Below are positions 8,719 through 18,018 of a stretch of 64,000 nucleotides of DNA, in pieces. The stretch is from positions 248,001 through 312,000 of the forward strand of contig WLWY01000005.1 in NCBI GenBank assembly GCA_012103325.1. The letters run 5' to 3'. A program made the position numbers and the translations under genes. The notes beneath the pieces are model-generated. The model searched no databases, was not told the origin of the DNA, and saw nothing but the letters and a program-made list of their open reading frames with translations. How positions within the stretch are numbered: the first letter of the stretch is position 1; the number at the start of each line of letters is the position of its first letter. The DNA comes from Alphaproteobacteria bacterium (GTDB taxonomy: Bacteria > Pseudomonadota > Alphaproteobacteria > UBA8366 > GCA-2717185).

Positions 8719-8912
8719 TACCAAGGAACGTTGATAGTGACCCCTAGAGATCGCGAATGCGGCCCGTCGGAGGGCGTCGGAACGGCAGCTTAGCGCGGCT
8801 TTCGGACAGCGTCGCGCCCGGCTTCCGATGCACCGCATCGCCACGCCGCACGTTCCTTGCCGAAAACCGCGATAAGCTGTCTCTAGGGGTCACTATCATC
8901 GCTCCTTGGTAT
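8718..8912. mobile_element. MITE-like element with 34-bp terminal inverted repeats
   Basis: The left end starts ATACCAAGGA and continues through TGATAGTGACCCCTAGAGA. The right end (8879-8912) is its reverse complement with 3 mismatches in 34 bases. The 127-base interior has no long frame. TA dinucleotides lie just outside CCAAGG at both ends (TA|CCAAGG...CCTTGG|TA), which would suit a TA target duplication of the IS630/mariner type; that family link is inference. The left end shares the last base of the dioxygenase stop codon. The right end supplies the last five codons and stop of the convergent GAF gene. The long hairpin could also stop transcription from both sides. Confidence 0.65.
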
Positions 8913-9417
8913 AGCGCGCCGCCAGTTCGAGATAGGCTGGTACCGCCAATCCGGCGAAGACCATCGCCGCCGGGATGTCGCTCTCATCGTACCAGCCTGC
9001 CTCGTTCAGAATGTTGAGCGTTCCCAAAGTCTCGCCCTTATGGACAACGGGGATGTTGAGAATTGACTCGCAGCCGAGCGAGAGGATGAGTTCGTGATCA
9101 AAAAATATCTCGCGAATATCGTCCGCGTTACGGCCGATATAGGGCCGTCGCTCGACCAGAAGATTCTGCGTCCAGGCCGTGAGATTGGGCGGTTTGCGGC
9201 CGCCGACCGGATAGGCGTCTGGATTGCTGGTGTAGTATCGCTCCGTGTAGCCTGACTCGGCATCGTAGAGCAGAGCGGTAAACAGCGTGTGGCCGAATAC
9301 GGCATCCAAAGCCGGGTCCAGGGCGGCCAGAAAGCCGTCCGCGGATGATGCCTCCGCGGAGGCTGTCGCGACAGCGTGAAAGTGAGGTAGGGGGTCTGTC
9401 GAAGACAGTTTGCTCAT
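8896..9417 (-). CDS. GAF domain protein
   Basis: A 173-residue soluble protein that is essentially one GAF domain (residues about 20-165): FTALLYDAESGYTERYYTSN in the first strands and LSLGCESILNIPVVHKG followed by GTLNILNEAGWYDESD in the last. GAF domains bind small molecules or chromophores. There is no output domain. The last residues YTKER and the stop codon lie inside the inverted-repeat element, so the original C-terminus has probably been replaced. It diverges from the oxygenase gene at 9583. Confidence 0.8.
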   Translation of the reverse strand: MSKLSSTDPLPHFHAVATASAEASSADGFLAALDPALDAVFGHTLFTALLYDAESGYTERYYTSNPDAYPVGGRKPPNLTAWTQNLLVERRPYIGRNADDIREIFFDHELILSLGCESILNIPVVHKGETLGTLNILNEAGWYDESDIPAAMVFAGLAVPAYLELAARYTKER

Positions 9418-9582
9418 AATGCCGGTTCCGGAATTGTTTTGCTGCCGAAGGGAGGGAAGGGTAGCCGGTGTTCTCCATGGTTAACAGAGGCGGCCAAAAT
9501 TTTCTCCGGCTGGTAGCTGATCTTACCCGCGTTGCGGGCTATAGTCCGCGCTGTCCCCTCTGACAGCAATAAGAGTGCTTGA

Positions 9583-10662
9583 ATGTTAGTGCGTGTTGAA
9601 GCCGCCAGCGGCAAAGCGACGATCCCGATGCCCGGCGGACCGATTTCGGGCCCGTCGGCTTGGTACGGCAAGGATATCGAGAGCTCGACGGCATGGATTT
9701 ATCACCTGTCCGACAGCGATCTAGTGGAGCTGCATGGCGCGTTGCAGGCGGTTCAATCCCGTGGGCTCGACATAGCCGCAATTCGCCGGACTGACTTTCC
9801 GCTTCCGACGCTGGGCGCGACGCTGGACAAGCTGCGTGGCGATGTTCTTCGCGGGCGGGGCTTCGTATTGATCCGCGGCTTGCCGGTCGAGCGGTACTCG
9901 ATGGAAGAAGCGGCCATCCTCTATTGGGGCATCGGCTGCTATTTCGGTTCCGCGGTTCCGCAGAATGCGAAGGGGCATTTGCTGGGTCACGTTATCGATC
10001 TGGGTCGCGATCCCCAGGACACCAGCGCGCGCATCTATCAGACGACGGCGCGCCAGACCTATCATGTCGACACATGCGATATCGTTTCGCTGCTCTGCCT
10101 GCAAAAGGCCAAATCTGGCGGTCTCAGCAGTCTTGTGAGCGCGGTTACGATCTACAACGAAATGAGCAAGCGCCGGCCTGATCTTGCAGCAGTGCTGTTC
10201 GAAAGCTTCGAGGCCGACAGGCGGGACGAAATTCCGCCGGGCCGGAATCCATATTATTCGGCGCCAATTTTCAGTTGGCATGACGGGCTTCTGACAACGC
10301 AAATGGTGCGGCGCTATATCGAATCCGCGCGGCGGTTTCCCGATCTGAACCCCTTGACCGACATACAGATCGAGGCGCTCGACCTCTTCGAAAAGCTTGC
10401 CGACGAACTGTGCATGTTCATGGAGTTCGCGCCGGGCGATATGCAGTTCGTCCATAATCACCAGATACTGCACGACCGCACCGAGTTCGAGGATTATCCG
10501 GACAAGAAACGCCACCTCTTGCGCCTGTGGCTGTGCCCCCCCGATGGGCGTCCGCTGCCGCCGAGTTACGAGGACAAGTACAATGGCGATATTGAAATCG
10601 GTAAGCGAGGCGGCATGTATATCGATGGGGCGACCCTGCACGCACCGCTGGAACCGGTGTAA
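9583..10662 (+). CDS. TauD/clavaminate synthase-like oxygenase
   Basis: A 359-residue member of the TauD/TfdA superfamily, longer than the dioxygenase upstream and not closely similar to it. The core is visible: FVLIRGLPVERY near residue 95, iron ligands His161 and Asp163 in YHVDTCD, and the distal region HNHQILHDRTEFED with His297, followed by RHLLRLWLC carrying the 2-oxoglutarate arginine. Proteins of this type oxidise diverse small substrates (TMLH/gamma-butyrobetaine-like, clavaminate-like). It is followed 44 bases later by a DapA-family aldolase on the same strand, and the two may form one pathway. Confidence 0.85.
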   Translation: MLVRVEAASGKATIPMPGGPISGPSAWYGKDIESSTAWIYHLSDSDLVELHGALQAVQSRGLDIAAIRRTDFPLPTLGATLDKLRGDVLRGRGFVLIRGLPVERYSMEEAAILYWGIGCYFGSAVPQNAKGHLLGHVIDLGRDPQDTSARIYQTTARQTYHVDTCDIVSLLCLQKAKSGGLSSLVSAVTIYNEMSKRRPDLAAVLFESFEADRRDEIPPGRNPYYSAPIFSWHDGLLTTQMVRRYIESARRFPDLNPLTDIQIEALDLFEKLADELCMFMEFAPGDMQFVHNHQILHDRTEFEDYPDKKRHLLRLWLCPPDGRPLPPSYEDKYNGDIEIGKRGGMYIDGATLHAPLEPV

Positions 10663-10706
10663 CAGATGTGCTCTGATATGAACGCAGTATTTGTATGGAG
10701 AATTCG

Positions 10707-11633
10707 ATGACAAAACCGACGGGTTCCTTCGTTGCCATGATCACGCCGTTCAATCGGGACGGTTCGATCGATTATGGCGGGTTCCGGACATTGCTCGACT
10801 TCCAGGAGAAGAACGGCACCAGCGCCGTGCTGATCATGGGCTCGACCGGCGAAGTCTCCATGCTGAGCCAGGAAGAGCGGCATAGGGTCGTCGAGGAAAC
10901 GATGAAGTTCAAGACCGGCGGCATGCAGTTCTTTTACGGCTGCACCGGCAACAATACGCAGACGACAATCGACTACGTCCAGCACGCCGCCGCGGCCGGC
11001 GCGGACGGAACGATTATCGCAGCACCCGCCTATATCTGTGCGCCCGAAGCCGATATCGAACAGTTCTTCTTCGATGTCGCGGAGGCCAGCGATATTCCCG
11101 TCGGCATTTACAACAATCCGCCGCGCGTCACGACAGATCTGTCCGCCGAAGCCATCCTGCGGTTGGCGGAGCATCCCAACATCGTGGTGAACAAGGAATC
11201 CACCGGCCGAGTCGGCCAGGCGGCGAAACTTGCCGCGGGCAATCCCGACATGTCGCTGATGTGCTGCGACTCGCCAAACCTTGGTCTCGTTGTGCCGACG
11301 ATGTCGCTGGGCGGACACGGCACCGCGAACATGTCCGGCAACATCATCCCGGCAGAGATGGCGGTGATTTCCAAGCCCTGGGAGAGCTTCGAGGATTCGG
11401 AGAACTTCAAGGATATGTGGCTGCACATGCTGCCGATGCTGCACTTCACCTATTCGGCGATCAATCCGGTGCCGGTGAAGTCGCTGATGCGTGCCGTCGG
11501 ACTGCCGGCGGGCGATTTGCGCCGGCCGCTGACCGGTCTGCAGGGCGCGGCGCTGCAGCGCGGGCTCGACATCCTGCGCGACCTTGGCCTGGCAGAGAAG
11601 TACGGGTTTACGCTCGCCGCCGCTGCGGAATAA
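10707..11633 (+). CDS. Dihydrodipicolinate synthase (DapA) family aldolase/lyase
   Basis: A TIM-barrel class I aldolase of about 308 residues. An upstream ATG exists four codons earlier, but GGAG lies six bases before the ATG used here. The Schiff-base lysine is in VVNKESTG (Lys163) and the tyrosine in GIYNNPP (Tyr135); GSTGEVSMLS is the pyruvate-binding GTTGE-like loop. Family members condense or cleave pyruvate-type substrates (DHDPS, N-acetylneuraminate lyase, KDG aldolase). Location outside lysine genes, next to a dioxygenase, argues for a catabolic role rather than lysine synthesis. Confidence 0.85.
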   Translation: MTKPTGSFVAMITPFNRDGSIDYGGFRTLLDFQEKNGTSAVLIMGSTGEVSMLSQEERHRVVEETMKFKTGGMQFFYGCTGNNTQTTIDYVQHAAAAGADGTIIAAPAYICAPEADIEQFFFDVAEASDIPVGIYNNPPRVTTDLSAEAILRLAEHPNIVVNKESTGRVGQAAKLAAGNPDMSLMCCDSPNLGLVVPTMSLGGHGTANMSGNIIPAEMAVISKPWESFEDSENFKDMWLHMLPMLHFTYSAINPVPVKSLMRAVGLPAGDLRRPLTGLQGAALQRGLDILRDLGLAEKYGFTLAAAAE

Positions 11634-12125
11634 CGGATAGCCGGCCGGCGATTGATAGCGGACCTTTTGGGTTCTAAGCGCGAGTACGGCCTGTTGGACA
11701 TGGCTGCGACGCACGCAGGCTTAAGGAGCTTCTACGACCGATTCGTCTTCGATCGGAGGTCACACTTGCCCGCTCGTGAGATCGCGTGCGTTGGCATAGC
11801 CCAGTCATAAAATTCAATGCGAGGTTGCTCGGCGCCAATGCTGTAACGATGATCCCTCTAATATTGTATTCACTGTAAGGCAAAACAATTTTTACTATAA
11901 ATAAAAATACATGATATTACTTATTACGGTATAGTATTAAAAAAAATACTCCAAACAGTACTGGTGATATATTATATATATTTGTGATTCATCTTAAATA
12001 TTCATACTATTTTATATTTATACCATTAGTTTCCTTTCCTATTACGAACAAGCTCAGACGGAGCGCCACTTCTGGCAATTGCTTTGTCTATGGTTGTGTT
12101 GAGCTTGTCGCATTGGAGGCTAATG
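11634..12125. other. Long AT-rich intergenic region before the chemoreceptor
   Basis: About 490 bases without a gene. The first 200 bases have ordinary composition. From about 11860 to 12050 the sequence is extremely AT-rich; the 60 bases from 11881 contain only 10 G or C. It holds many T and A runs and an AGTATT/AATACT pair around 11934-11951. It probably carries the promoter of the chemoreceptor gene, and its composition would also suit binding by a nucleoid protein (inference). The ribosome site GGAGG is at 12115-12119. Confidence 0.5.
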
Positions 12126-14291
12126 ATGACCTTTCGATTTCTTTCCGCGCTCACACAAATGCAAATCGCAAAAAAAATACCTGCTGTCATTGTTCTGCTT
12201 GGCGCTTTATCGATTGGTCTGACCGGAAGTTTTTCTTACTTCAAGGCTGTTGACACGATTACCTCCGCAGCCGAGGACACCTTGCTGGCGGTGACATCAT
12301 CGCGGAAGGCCGCTCTCGCCGACTATTTAAAGAGCATTTCGGAAGATCTGTTGGTTCAAGCCGAGAACGATGCCGTAATTCAGGCGCTGGTCGATTTCCA
12401 AGAAGGTTATCGTGCGTTTGAGGTACCCGAAGCGGTACTCCAGCGCCTTTATATCACCGATAATCCGCATCCAACCGGGAAAAAGGAGGAGCTGGACGCG
12501 GCCAGTGATGGCTCCGCCTATAGCAGGAGCCACGCACGATATCACCCGTGGTTTCGCAAGCTTCTGCGCGCCCGCGACTACTACGACATCTTCTTGTTCG
12601 ACGCGAAGGGAAATCTCGTCTACACGGTTTTCAAAGAGTTGGACTTTGCGACAAATCTCGTCATTGGTAAGTGGCGGGACAGCGGTCTCGGAGAAGCATT
12701 CCGGGCGGGACGCGATAATCCGACGCGTGGATTTCAGGCATTTTTCGATTTTGCGCCTTATGCACCGAGTCATGGCGCGCCGGCGAGCTTTATCTCGGCG
12801 CCTATTTTGTCGTCCACGGGCGATTTCCTGGGCGTATTGGCATTCCAGATGCCGATCAGCCGGATCAACAAGATCATGGAAGAAGCCTCGGGCATGGGGC
12901 GGACGGGCCAATCTTTTATCCTTGGCACGGATCTGCTGATGCGGAACGATGCTCGCCTCGCCAAGGAATCGACCATCCTTAAGCAAAAAGTCGACACTCC
13001 TGCAGTGCGTGCCGCGCTGGCCGGCAAGACTGGGTTGTTGGAGGCGGTTAATCATGATGGTGTGCATGTCGCCACCGCCTATGTCCCCATGACCTTCAAA
13101 GGCACGCAATTTGCGGTCGTGTCGGAAAAAGCCATGGCCGAATTGCTCGAGGATGCGCATGTCATGCGCAATACCCTGCTTATCATCGGCGCCGCTATTT
13201 TAGCCGTTTTGTGCGGTGTGGGCTTTTTTATCGGGCGCGCTCTGGCCAAGCCGATCGTTCGGCTGAATAGCGATATGGCGGCGATCGCTAAAAATGCGCT
13301 GGAACTCGAGATCACCGGCATCGAACGTACCGACGAGATTGGCGACATGGCACGGTCGGTGCTGGTGTTCAAGGACAACGCCATGGAAATGAAGCGAATG
13401 GAAGAGGACAAGGTCGAGCAGGAAAAAAATGCAGGAGCAGAGAAACGGGCAGCCATGAACGCGCTCGCTGACGAATTCGAAGGCCGGGTAATGGTTGTTG
13501 TCGAGACCGTATCCACCTCTTCAGGCCGGATGCAGGAGACGGCACAGTCCATGATGTCGACGGCAGAAGAGAGCAACACTCAGGCAGCCACCGTGGCGAC
13601 AGCCGCCGAACAAGCGACCAGTAATGTTCAGACTGTTGCATCTGCGGCCGAAGAAATGTCGGCATCGATTGGCGAGATTAACCGTCAGGTTGGGCAGTCG
13701 ACGGAAATCGCGGCCAAGGCCAACAGCGATGCCCAGCGTACAAATGAGACGGTGCAAGGTCTGGCGGAAAAGGCGCAGAAGATCGGTGAAGTCGTCGACC
13801 TGATCACTGATATCGCCGAACAGACCAACCTGTTGGCTTTGAACGCGACGATTGAGGCGGCCCGAGCGGGCGAGGCCGGCAAAGGTTTCGCGGTGGTCGC
13901 CTCTGAGGTGAAAAACTTGGCGACACAGACGGCAAAGGCAACCGAGGAGATCGGTACGCAGATTGGCGACATGCAATCAGTGACGAACGATGCCGTGGGT
14001 GCGATCAAGAGTATTGGCGAGACGATCAACGAAATCAGCGGCATTGCCGAGGCGATCGCATCGTCGGTGGGTGAGCAGGGTGCCGCGACCCAAGAAATAG
14101 CGACAAGCACGCAGCATGCGGCGACCGGCACGCGTGAGGTAAGTAGTACGATCGATAACGTGACCCATGCCGCGTCCGATACCAAATCGGCGGCACAGGA
14201 AGTGTTGACCGGGGCTGGTGCGTTGTCGGAGCAGTCCGAGACGTTGCGCGGCGAGGTTCAAAGCTTCGTACAGCAGATCCGATCCGCATAG
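12126..14291 (+). CDS. Methyl-accepting chemotaxis protein
   Basis: A transducer of about 721 residues. Helix 1 is [17 protein letters not shown] (residues about 18-34). A large periplasmic, probably double-Cache, sensor follows (about 40-345, with [21 protein letters not shown] and [11 protein letters not shown]). Then come helix 2 (about 352-374, [20 protein letters not shown]), a HAMP segment, and the signalling hairpin with its conserved tip [19 protein letters not shown] near residue 580. Two adjacent ATGs follow the GGAGG site; the second has normal six-base spacing and is used here. No chemotaxis genes adjoin, so it is an orphan receptor. The ligand is unknown, though the surrounding catabolic genes suggest an organic acid. 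Confidence 0.92.
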   Translation: MTFRFLSALTQMQIAKKIPAVIVLLGALSIGLTGSFSYFKAVDTITSAAEDTLLAVTSSRKAALADYLKSISEDLLVQAENDAVIQALVDFQEGYRAFEVPEAVLQRLYITDNPHPTGKKEELDAASDGSAYSRSHARYHPWFRKLLRARDYYDIFLFDAKGNLVYTVFKELDFATNLVIGKWRDSGLGEAFRAGRDNPTRGFQAFFDFAPYAPSHGAPASFISAPILSSTGDFLGVLAFQMPISRINKIMEEASGMGRTGQSFILGTDLLMRNDARLAKESTILKQKVDTPAVRAALAGKTGLLEAVNHDGVHVATAYVPMTFKGTQFAVVSEKAMAELLEDAHVMRNTLLIIGAAILAVLCGVGFFIGRALAKPIVRLNSDMAAIAKNALELEITGIERTDEIGDMARSVLVFKDNAMEMKRMEEDKVEQEKNAGAEKRAAMNALADEFEGRVMVVVETVSTSSGRMQETAQSMMSTAEESNTQAATVATAAEQATSNVQTVASAAEEMSASIGEINRQVGQSTEIAAKANSDAQRTNETVQGLAEKAQKIGEVVDLITDIAEQTNLLALNATIEAARAGEAGKGFAVVASEVKNLATQTAKATEEIGTQIGDMQSVTNDAVGAIKSIGETINEISGIAEAIASSVGEQGAATQEIATSTQHAATGTREVSSTIDNVTHAASDTKSAAQEVLTGAGALSEQSETLRGEVQSFVQQIRSA

Positions 14292-14303
14292 TCGGCTTTA
14301 TAA

Positions 14304-14323
14304 GGCTGGTTCTCGGCCCAGCC
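14304..14323. terminator. Hairpin between convergent genes, weak terminator candidate
   Basis: GGCTGG and CCAGCC form a perfect 6-bp stem with an 8-base loop, 12 bases after the chemoreceptor stop codon. There is no T run after it on either strand, so intrinsic termination is doubtful. Confidence 0.3.
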
Positions 14324-14366
14324 GCGAAGCGTCATCATCATTGACCTTTGGTGTATCTGGTAGCGT

Positions 14367-15230
14367 TCAAGCTTTGCTTATCATTTCGCTTATCATCGCG
14401 TTGAAGATCTCGGGCGTTTCGTACATCACCCAATGCCCCGCACCCTTGATGACGCGAAAGTCGATGTCCGGGTGACTCTCCCGGTATAGCTTTTGACGCC
14501 GTTCGAGACCGGTGCCGGTCTCGTCGTCCATTTCGCCGTAGATTGCATTCAGGTTCGCTTTGATATTCGGCAGAACCCGCGCCAGCGTGTCGGTGCGGGC
14601 GATTAGGGGGCTCTTCACCCGGGCGCGCTTGACTGTTTCCCGCTGCAGATGGAGCGCAAGATCATCGATCTTCGTGGCGTCGTGGAACATGATGATCGAC
14701 AGATTATGCCGATGCGCTTCGACGAGTTCTTCAGGGCTCATGTGCGAGCGTATCTTCGCCAGCGGTGGCCGCTCACCGGTGCGCGGAATGCCCAAACCGC
14801 CCGGCGCAACGACGACTAGGTTGCGGACCCGGTTGCCCATAATCGAGCCGACATGCCCACCAAGCAGCCCGCCGAATGAAAACCCAACCAGATCGAACTG
14901 CGCCGGTGCGGGAATAAGCCGATCGATCCCCTCGACGATGATTCCGGCGAGTTGCTCGGCGGAATGCGGCAGCGGTACGGACGCAGAGTCGCCCAGCCCG
15001 GGATTGTCCGCGACATAGAGCCGCCGTGTTTTCGACAGCGTTTCGATATTCTTGACCCAGTGCCGCCAGGAGCCGTATCCGCCATGCAGAAGGACCAGAG
15101 GCGGCCCTTCGCCCCACATTCGCCAGATCATGTCTCCATCACAGCAAGGTGTCGTCGTCCTTTCCGCCGATTCCTCGAACCGGCGTTCGATTTCCACCGG
15201 GGTCAGACCGGGCTCAAGCAATGCGTCCAT
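14367..15230 (-). CDS. Alpha/beta hydrolase
   Basis: A 287-residue alpha/beta hydrolase. The oxyanion loop is LVLLHGGYGSWRHW, the nucleophile Ser118 lies in VGFSFGG (G-x-S-x-G), and the catalytic His266 in GAGHWVMYE; an acidic residue near 231-234 (YGEMDD) would complete the triad. The fold resembles meta-cleavage hydrolases and other C-C or ester hydrolases. It is the last gene of a minus-strand run with the hydroxyacid dehydrogenase (33 bases upstream) and the RraA-like gene, which suggests breakdown of an organic acid or ester. Confidence 0.88.
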   Translation of the reverse strand: MDALLEPGLTPVEIERRFEESAERTTTPCCDGDMIWRMWGEGPPLVLLHGGYGSWRHWVKNIETLSKTRRLYVADNPGLGDSASVPLPHSAEQLAGIIVEGIDRLIPAPAQFDLVGFSFGGLLGGHVGSIMGNRVRNLVVVAPGGLGIPRTGERPPLAKIRSHMSPEELVEAHRHNLSIIMFHDATKIDDLALHLQRETVKRARVKSPLIARTDTLARVLPNIKANLNAIYGEMDDETGTGLERRQKLYRESHPDIDFRVIKGAGHWVMYETPEIFNAMISEMISKA

Positions 15231-15263
15231 TCTTCTTCGTTCCGATTTGTAGGGGAGGAGGAT

Positions 15264-16253
15264 TCAGGTGCGGCACTTATCGGGAAGCGCTTCGGGATTG
15301 ATCACGCAGGCGGGGTTGATCGGCTCACCGTTGAGTATCCTGTAGGCGTTTTCGACGGCCATGGTGCCCATGCGCGTGAATGATTCATGGGTCACGCCGG
15401 CAATATGGGGACTGAGCATGACGTTGGGGCATTGCCAGAGCGGGTGGTTGGTCGGCGGTGCCTCGACGTCAAAAACGTCTATCGCAGCTCCGGCAATCTG
15501 CCCCTCGTTCAGCGCAGTCACCAGCGCATCTTCATCGACGATGCCACCGCGGGCGCAGTTGATCAGATGCGCGGTCGGTTTCATTTTCCGAAAACTATCG
15601 CCATCGATCATGCCGTCCGTTTCGGAAGTGCGCGGACAATGGATGCTGAGGATGTCGATGTCGGATAGGAAGTCGTCCATATGCGCCGCACGGTTCACGC
15701 CTTGGAAGAATTCGGTGTCGTCGAGATAGGGGTCGTAAGCGGTGATTTTAACACCAAACGGAACGAGCAATCGCGCGAGCGCGCTGCCGTTGCCACCGAG
15801 TCCGATCAGCCCGACATGCTTGCCGGAGAGTTCGGTACCGTAATAGGTCGCCTTCTCCCACTTCCCAGCCCGGACGCTGGTATCGAGGCGCCGGAAATCC
15901 TTGAGCTGCGCGATGATCATGCCGAGCGCATGTTCGGCAACAGATTGCGAGTTCGAGTTTCGTCCGTTGACGACGGGGATGCCTCTTTTCGTCGCGTGAG
16001 CGAGATCGACATTGTCGACGCCGATACCGTTCTTGCTGAGCACGCGCAGCTTTTTTGAGGCGTCGATCACCCGCGCATCGATCTCGCCTATCCGCACGAT
16101 GATCCCATCGATTTGTTCGGTCACGGCGATGTCATAAATAACGCTGTCGGGCGACCCGTCCGGCACGGTGAACACGGTTGCCCCCAGCTCGTCGAGCAAC
16201 GCCATCGCCTTGTCGGCGAGGGTCGGCGCCGTGATCAGAATCTTATAGCCCAT
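15264..16253 (-). CDS. D-isomer-specific 2-hydroxyacid dehydrogenase
   Basis: A 329-residue NAD-dependent dehydrogenase. The Rossmann motif GLGGNG is at 151-156 and the following strand ends in YDPYL. The catalytic triad is Arg235 (NCARGG), Glu264 (DVEAPP) and His283 (SPHIAG). The length and the SVAEHALGMI segment match the phosphoglycerate dehydrogenase/hydroxypyruvate reductase group; its substrate is probably a 2-keto or 2-hydroxy acid. Its ATG overlaps the TGA of the RraA-like gene upstream (ATGA), so the two are translationally coupled. Confidence 0.9.
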   Translation of the reverse strand: MGYKILITAPTLADKAMALLDELGATVFTVPDGSPDSVIYDIAVTEQIDGIIVRIGEIDARVIDASKKLRVLSKNGIGVDNVDLAHATKRGIPVVNGRNSNSQSVAEHALGMIIAQLKDFRRLDTSVRAGKWEKATYYGTELSGKHVGLIGLGGNGSALARLLVPFGVKITAYDPYLDDTEFFQGVNRAAHMDDFLSDIDILSIHCPRTSETDGMIDGDSFRKMKPTAHLINCARGGIVDEDALVTALNEGQIAGAAIDVFDVEAPPTNHPLWQCPNVMLSPHIAGVTHESFTRMGTMAVENAYRILNGEPINPACVINPEALPDKCRT

Positions 16254-16951
16254 CAGATCGTTTCATCCGGTCCGAGAACGCCGTTGGCCCGCAGTGGTGT
16301 GGTGATATCGAACGGCCAGCGGTCGACGGATTCGATAGCGTCGAGAATATCCTTCTCCGCATCGACCCGCTTCGCGCCGCCTTCCAATGCGGTTTCCGCC
16401 ATATCGGGCGGGATCACGATGACGCCGTCGCCGTCTCCCAGGATGATGTCGCCCGGATTGACTGCTACGCCGCCGCAGGAGATTGGCTGGTTCACTTCGC
16501 CGGGGCCGTTCTTCTCCGGGCCGCGCGGATTGGCGCCCCGGCTGTAAACCGGCCAGCCGAATTCGATCAATTCTTCAAGGTCCCGAATAGGGCCATCAAC
16601 GATAAGCCCGGCGACGCCCTTTGCCTTAGCAGCGCGCGCCATCAGGTCGCCCCAGAGCGCGCAGCTCTGATCGCCCTTTGCATCGATGACGATGACATCG
16701 CCCGGCTGCGCAATCTTGAGCGCGACATGCGCCATCAAATTGTCCCCAGGTTTTGTGCTCACCGTGACCGCAGTGCCACAGAGCCGTGTGCCAGTGCGGA
16801 TCGGCGAAATGCCCGCGTCCATGTTGCCGCGGTGGGCGAGGGCATCGCCCAAGATGGAGGCTGGAAATTGCGCTATTCGTGCCACCAATTCGGCGGGCGC
16901 GCGTGAAATCTCGGTGACGACGCAAAAACCCGGTCTGCCCAGCATGGTCAT
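16253..16951 (-). CDS. RraA-like / 4-hydroxy-4-methyl-2-oxoglutarate aldolase family protein
   Basis: A 232-residue protein of the RraA/dimethylmenaquinone methyltransferase-like family. The frame runs on upstream, but homology begins at the ATG used here, which follows CAGGA. Conserved pieces are FPASILGDALAHRG, PGDVIVIDAKGDQSCALWGDLMA, LIVDGPIRDLEEL and the closing GDGDGVIVIPP. In aldolase members the D-G-x-x-R-D segment and the G-D loop bind metal and pyruvate, so a divalent-metal class II aldolase is the likeliest function rather than RNase E inhibition. It is coupled with the hydroxyacid dehydrogenase. Confidence 0.85.
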   Translation of the reverse strand: MTMLGRPGFCVVTEISRAPAELVARIAQFPASILGDALAHRGNMDAGISPIRTGTRLCGTAVTVSTKPGDNLMAHVALKIAQPGDVIVIDAKGDQSCALWGDLMARAAKAKGVAGLIVDGPIRDLEELIEFGWPVYSRGANPRGPEKNGPGEVNQPISCGGVAVNPGDIILGDGDGVIVIPPDMAETALEGGAKRVDAEKDILDAIESVDRWPFDITTPLRANGVLGPDETI

Positions 16952-17057
16952 AATTCGTCCTGTTTTCCATTGATCGGTATGTGAAGCGGTCGAACCGACC
17001 GCCGCGGTGTTTATACTGTGCGAGACCGAGAATCGAAAATCCTGGAGGAATGAATAG

Positions 17058-17987
17058 ATGGCACCCAAGAACCCGAACGGTATTGCGACGGTTGCGCTGC
17101 TCGGTCTCGGCGAGGCAGGGACGGCAATCGCGCACGGGCTGGCGGAACACTGGCGAGGAGACGATCCGGCCCGTCGCATCCTGTCTGTGGATATTGCGCA
17201 AAACGACAATGTTCGCGGACCGGCAATGACCGAACGGGCGAGGGAAATCGGTGTTGAAATCGAACCGCGTTACACGCCCGCTTTGGCGGCAGCCGATATC
17301 GTCATCTCCGTCGTAACCGGCGTCGAGGCGCGCAATGCGGCCGCGTCGGCAATTGAGCACTTGCAGCCCGGAGCGATCTATCTCGATGTGAACACACTGA
17401 CCGGCAAGCAGACCGCCGACATCGCAAAGATGGTTGACGCTACGGGTGTCGATTACGTCGACATCGCCGCGATGGGCGGCTTCAGTACTTATGGCTTCAA
17501 GGCGCCCTTCGTTTTGTCGGGGCCGGCGGCGGAGCGGGCGGCATCGTGGATGCGGCCGCTCGGTTTCGATGTCAGCGTCATGAGCGACAGGGCAGGCGAT
17601 GCCTCGGCTGTCAAGATCATTCGTTCGATTATGGTCAAGGGACTCGAGGCGCTCGGTGTCGAATGTTTGGTTGCGGCGCACCGCGCCGGATTGACCGACG
17701 AAGTCCTCGCCTGTTTCGCTGACATCGACGATCGCACCTTCGCCGGCATGGTCACGTCCCTGACGGCGAGCCATACCAATCACGCCAAACGCCGCATGGA
17801 AGAAGTCGACAAGGTCATGGAGAATTTGGCGGAGCTGGGCATGGAGCCGATCATGTCGGCGAGCACCCGCCGCTCCCACGCCCGCACGGTCGATGCCGAT
17901 ATTGCGTTCGCCGATGGCGTTAATCCGTCTTTTGAGGACGCGGTAAAACTGTTGAGCGAGAAGGTCGTGAAAGGGTTATCGTCGTAA
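17058..17987 (+). CDS. NAD-binding beta-hydroxyacid dehydrogenase with DUF1932 C-terminus
   Basis: A 309-residue protein. An N-terminal Rossmann domain opens with VALLGLGEAG (residues about 12-21) and resembles 6-phosphogluconate/3-hydroxyisobutyrate dehydrogenases. DVNTLTGKQ and AAMGGF fit the substrate loops. The C-terminal half has KIIRSIMVKGLEALGVECLVAA, the mark of DUF1932. Such enzymes reduce or oxidise 3-hydroxyacids. It diverges from the RraA-like operon across about 106 bases and is followed after about 30 bases by a RidA-like gene, probably as one transcript. Confidence 0.85.
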   Translation: MAPKNPNGIATVALLGLGEAGTAIAHGLAEHWRGDDPARRILSVDIAQNDNVRGPAMTERAREIGVEIEPRYTPALAAADIVISVVTGVEARNAAASAIEHLQPGAIYLDVNTLTGKQTADIAKMVDATGVDYVDIAAMGGFSTYGFKAPFVLSGPAAERAASWMRPLGFDVSVMSDRAGDASAVKIIRSIMVKGLEALGVECLVAAHRAGLTDEVLACFADIDDRTFAGMVTSLTASHTNHAKRRMEEVDKVMENLAELGMEPIMSASTRRSHARTVDADIAFADGVNPSFEDAVKLLSEKVVKGLSS

Positions 17988-18018
17988 GATGCAGTTGAAC
18001 AATGGGGGAGGACAGGCC

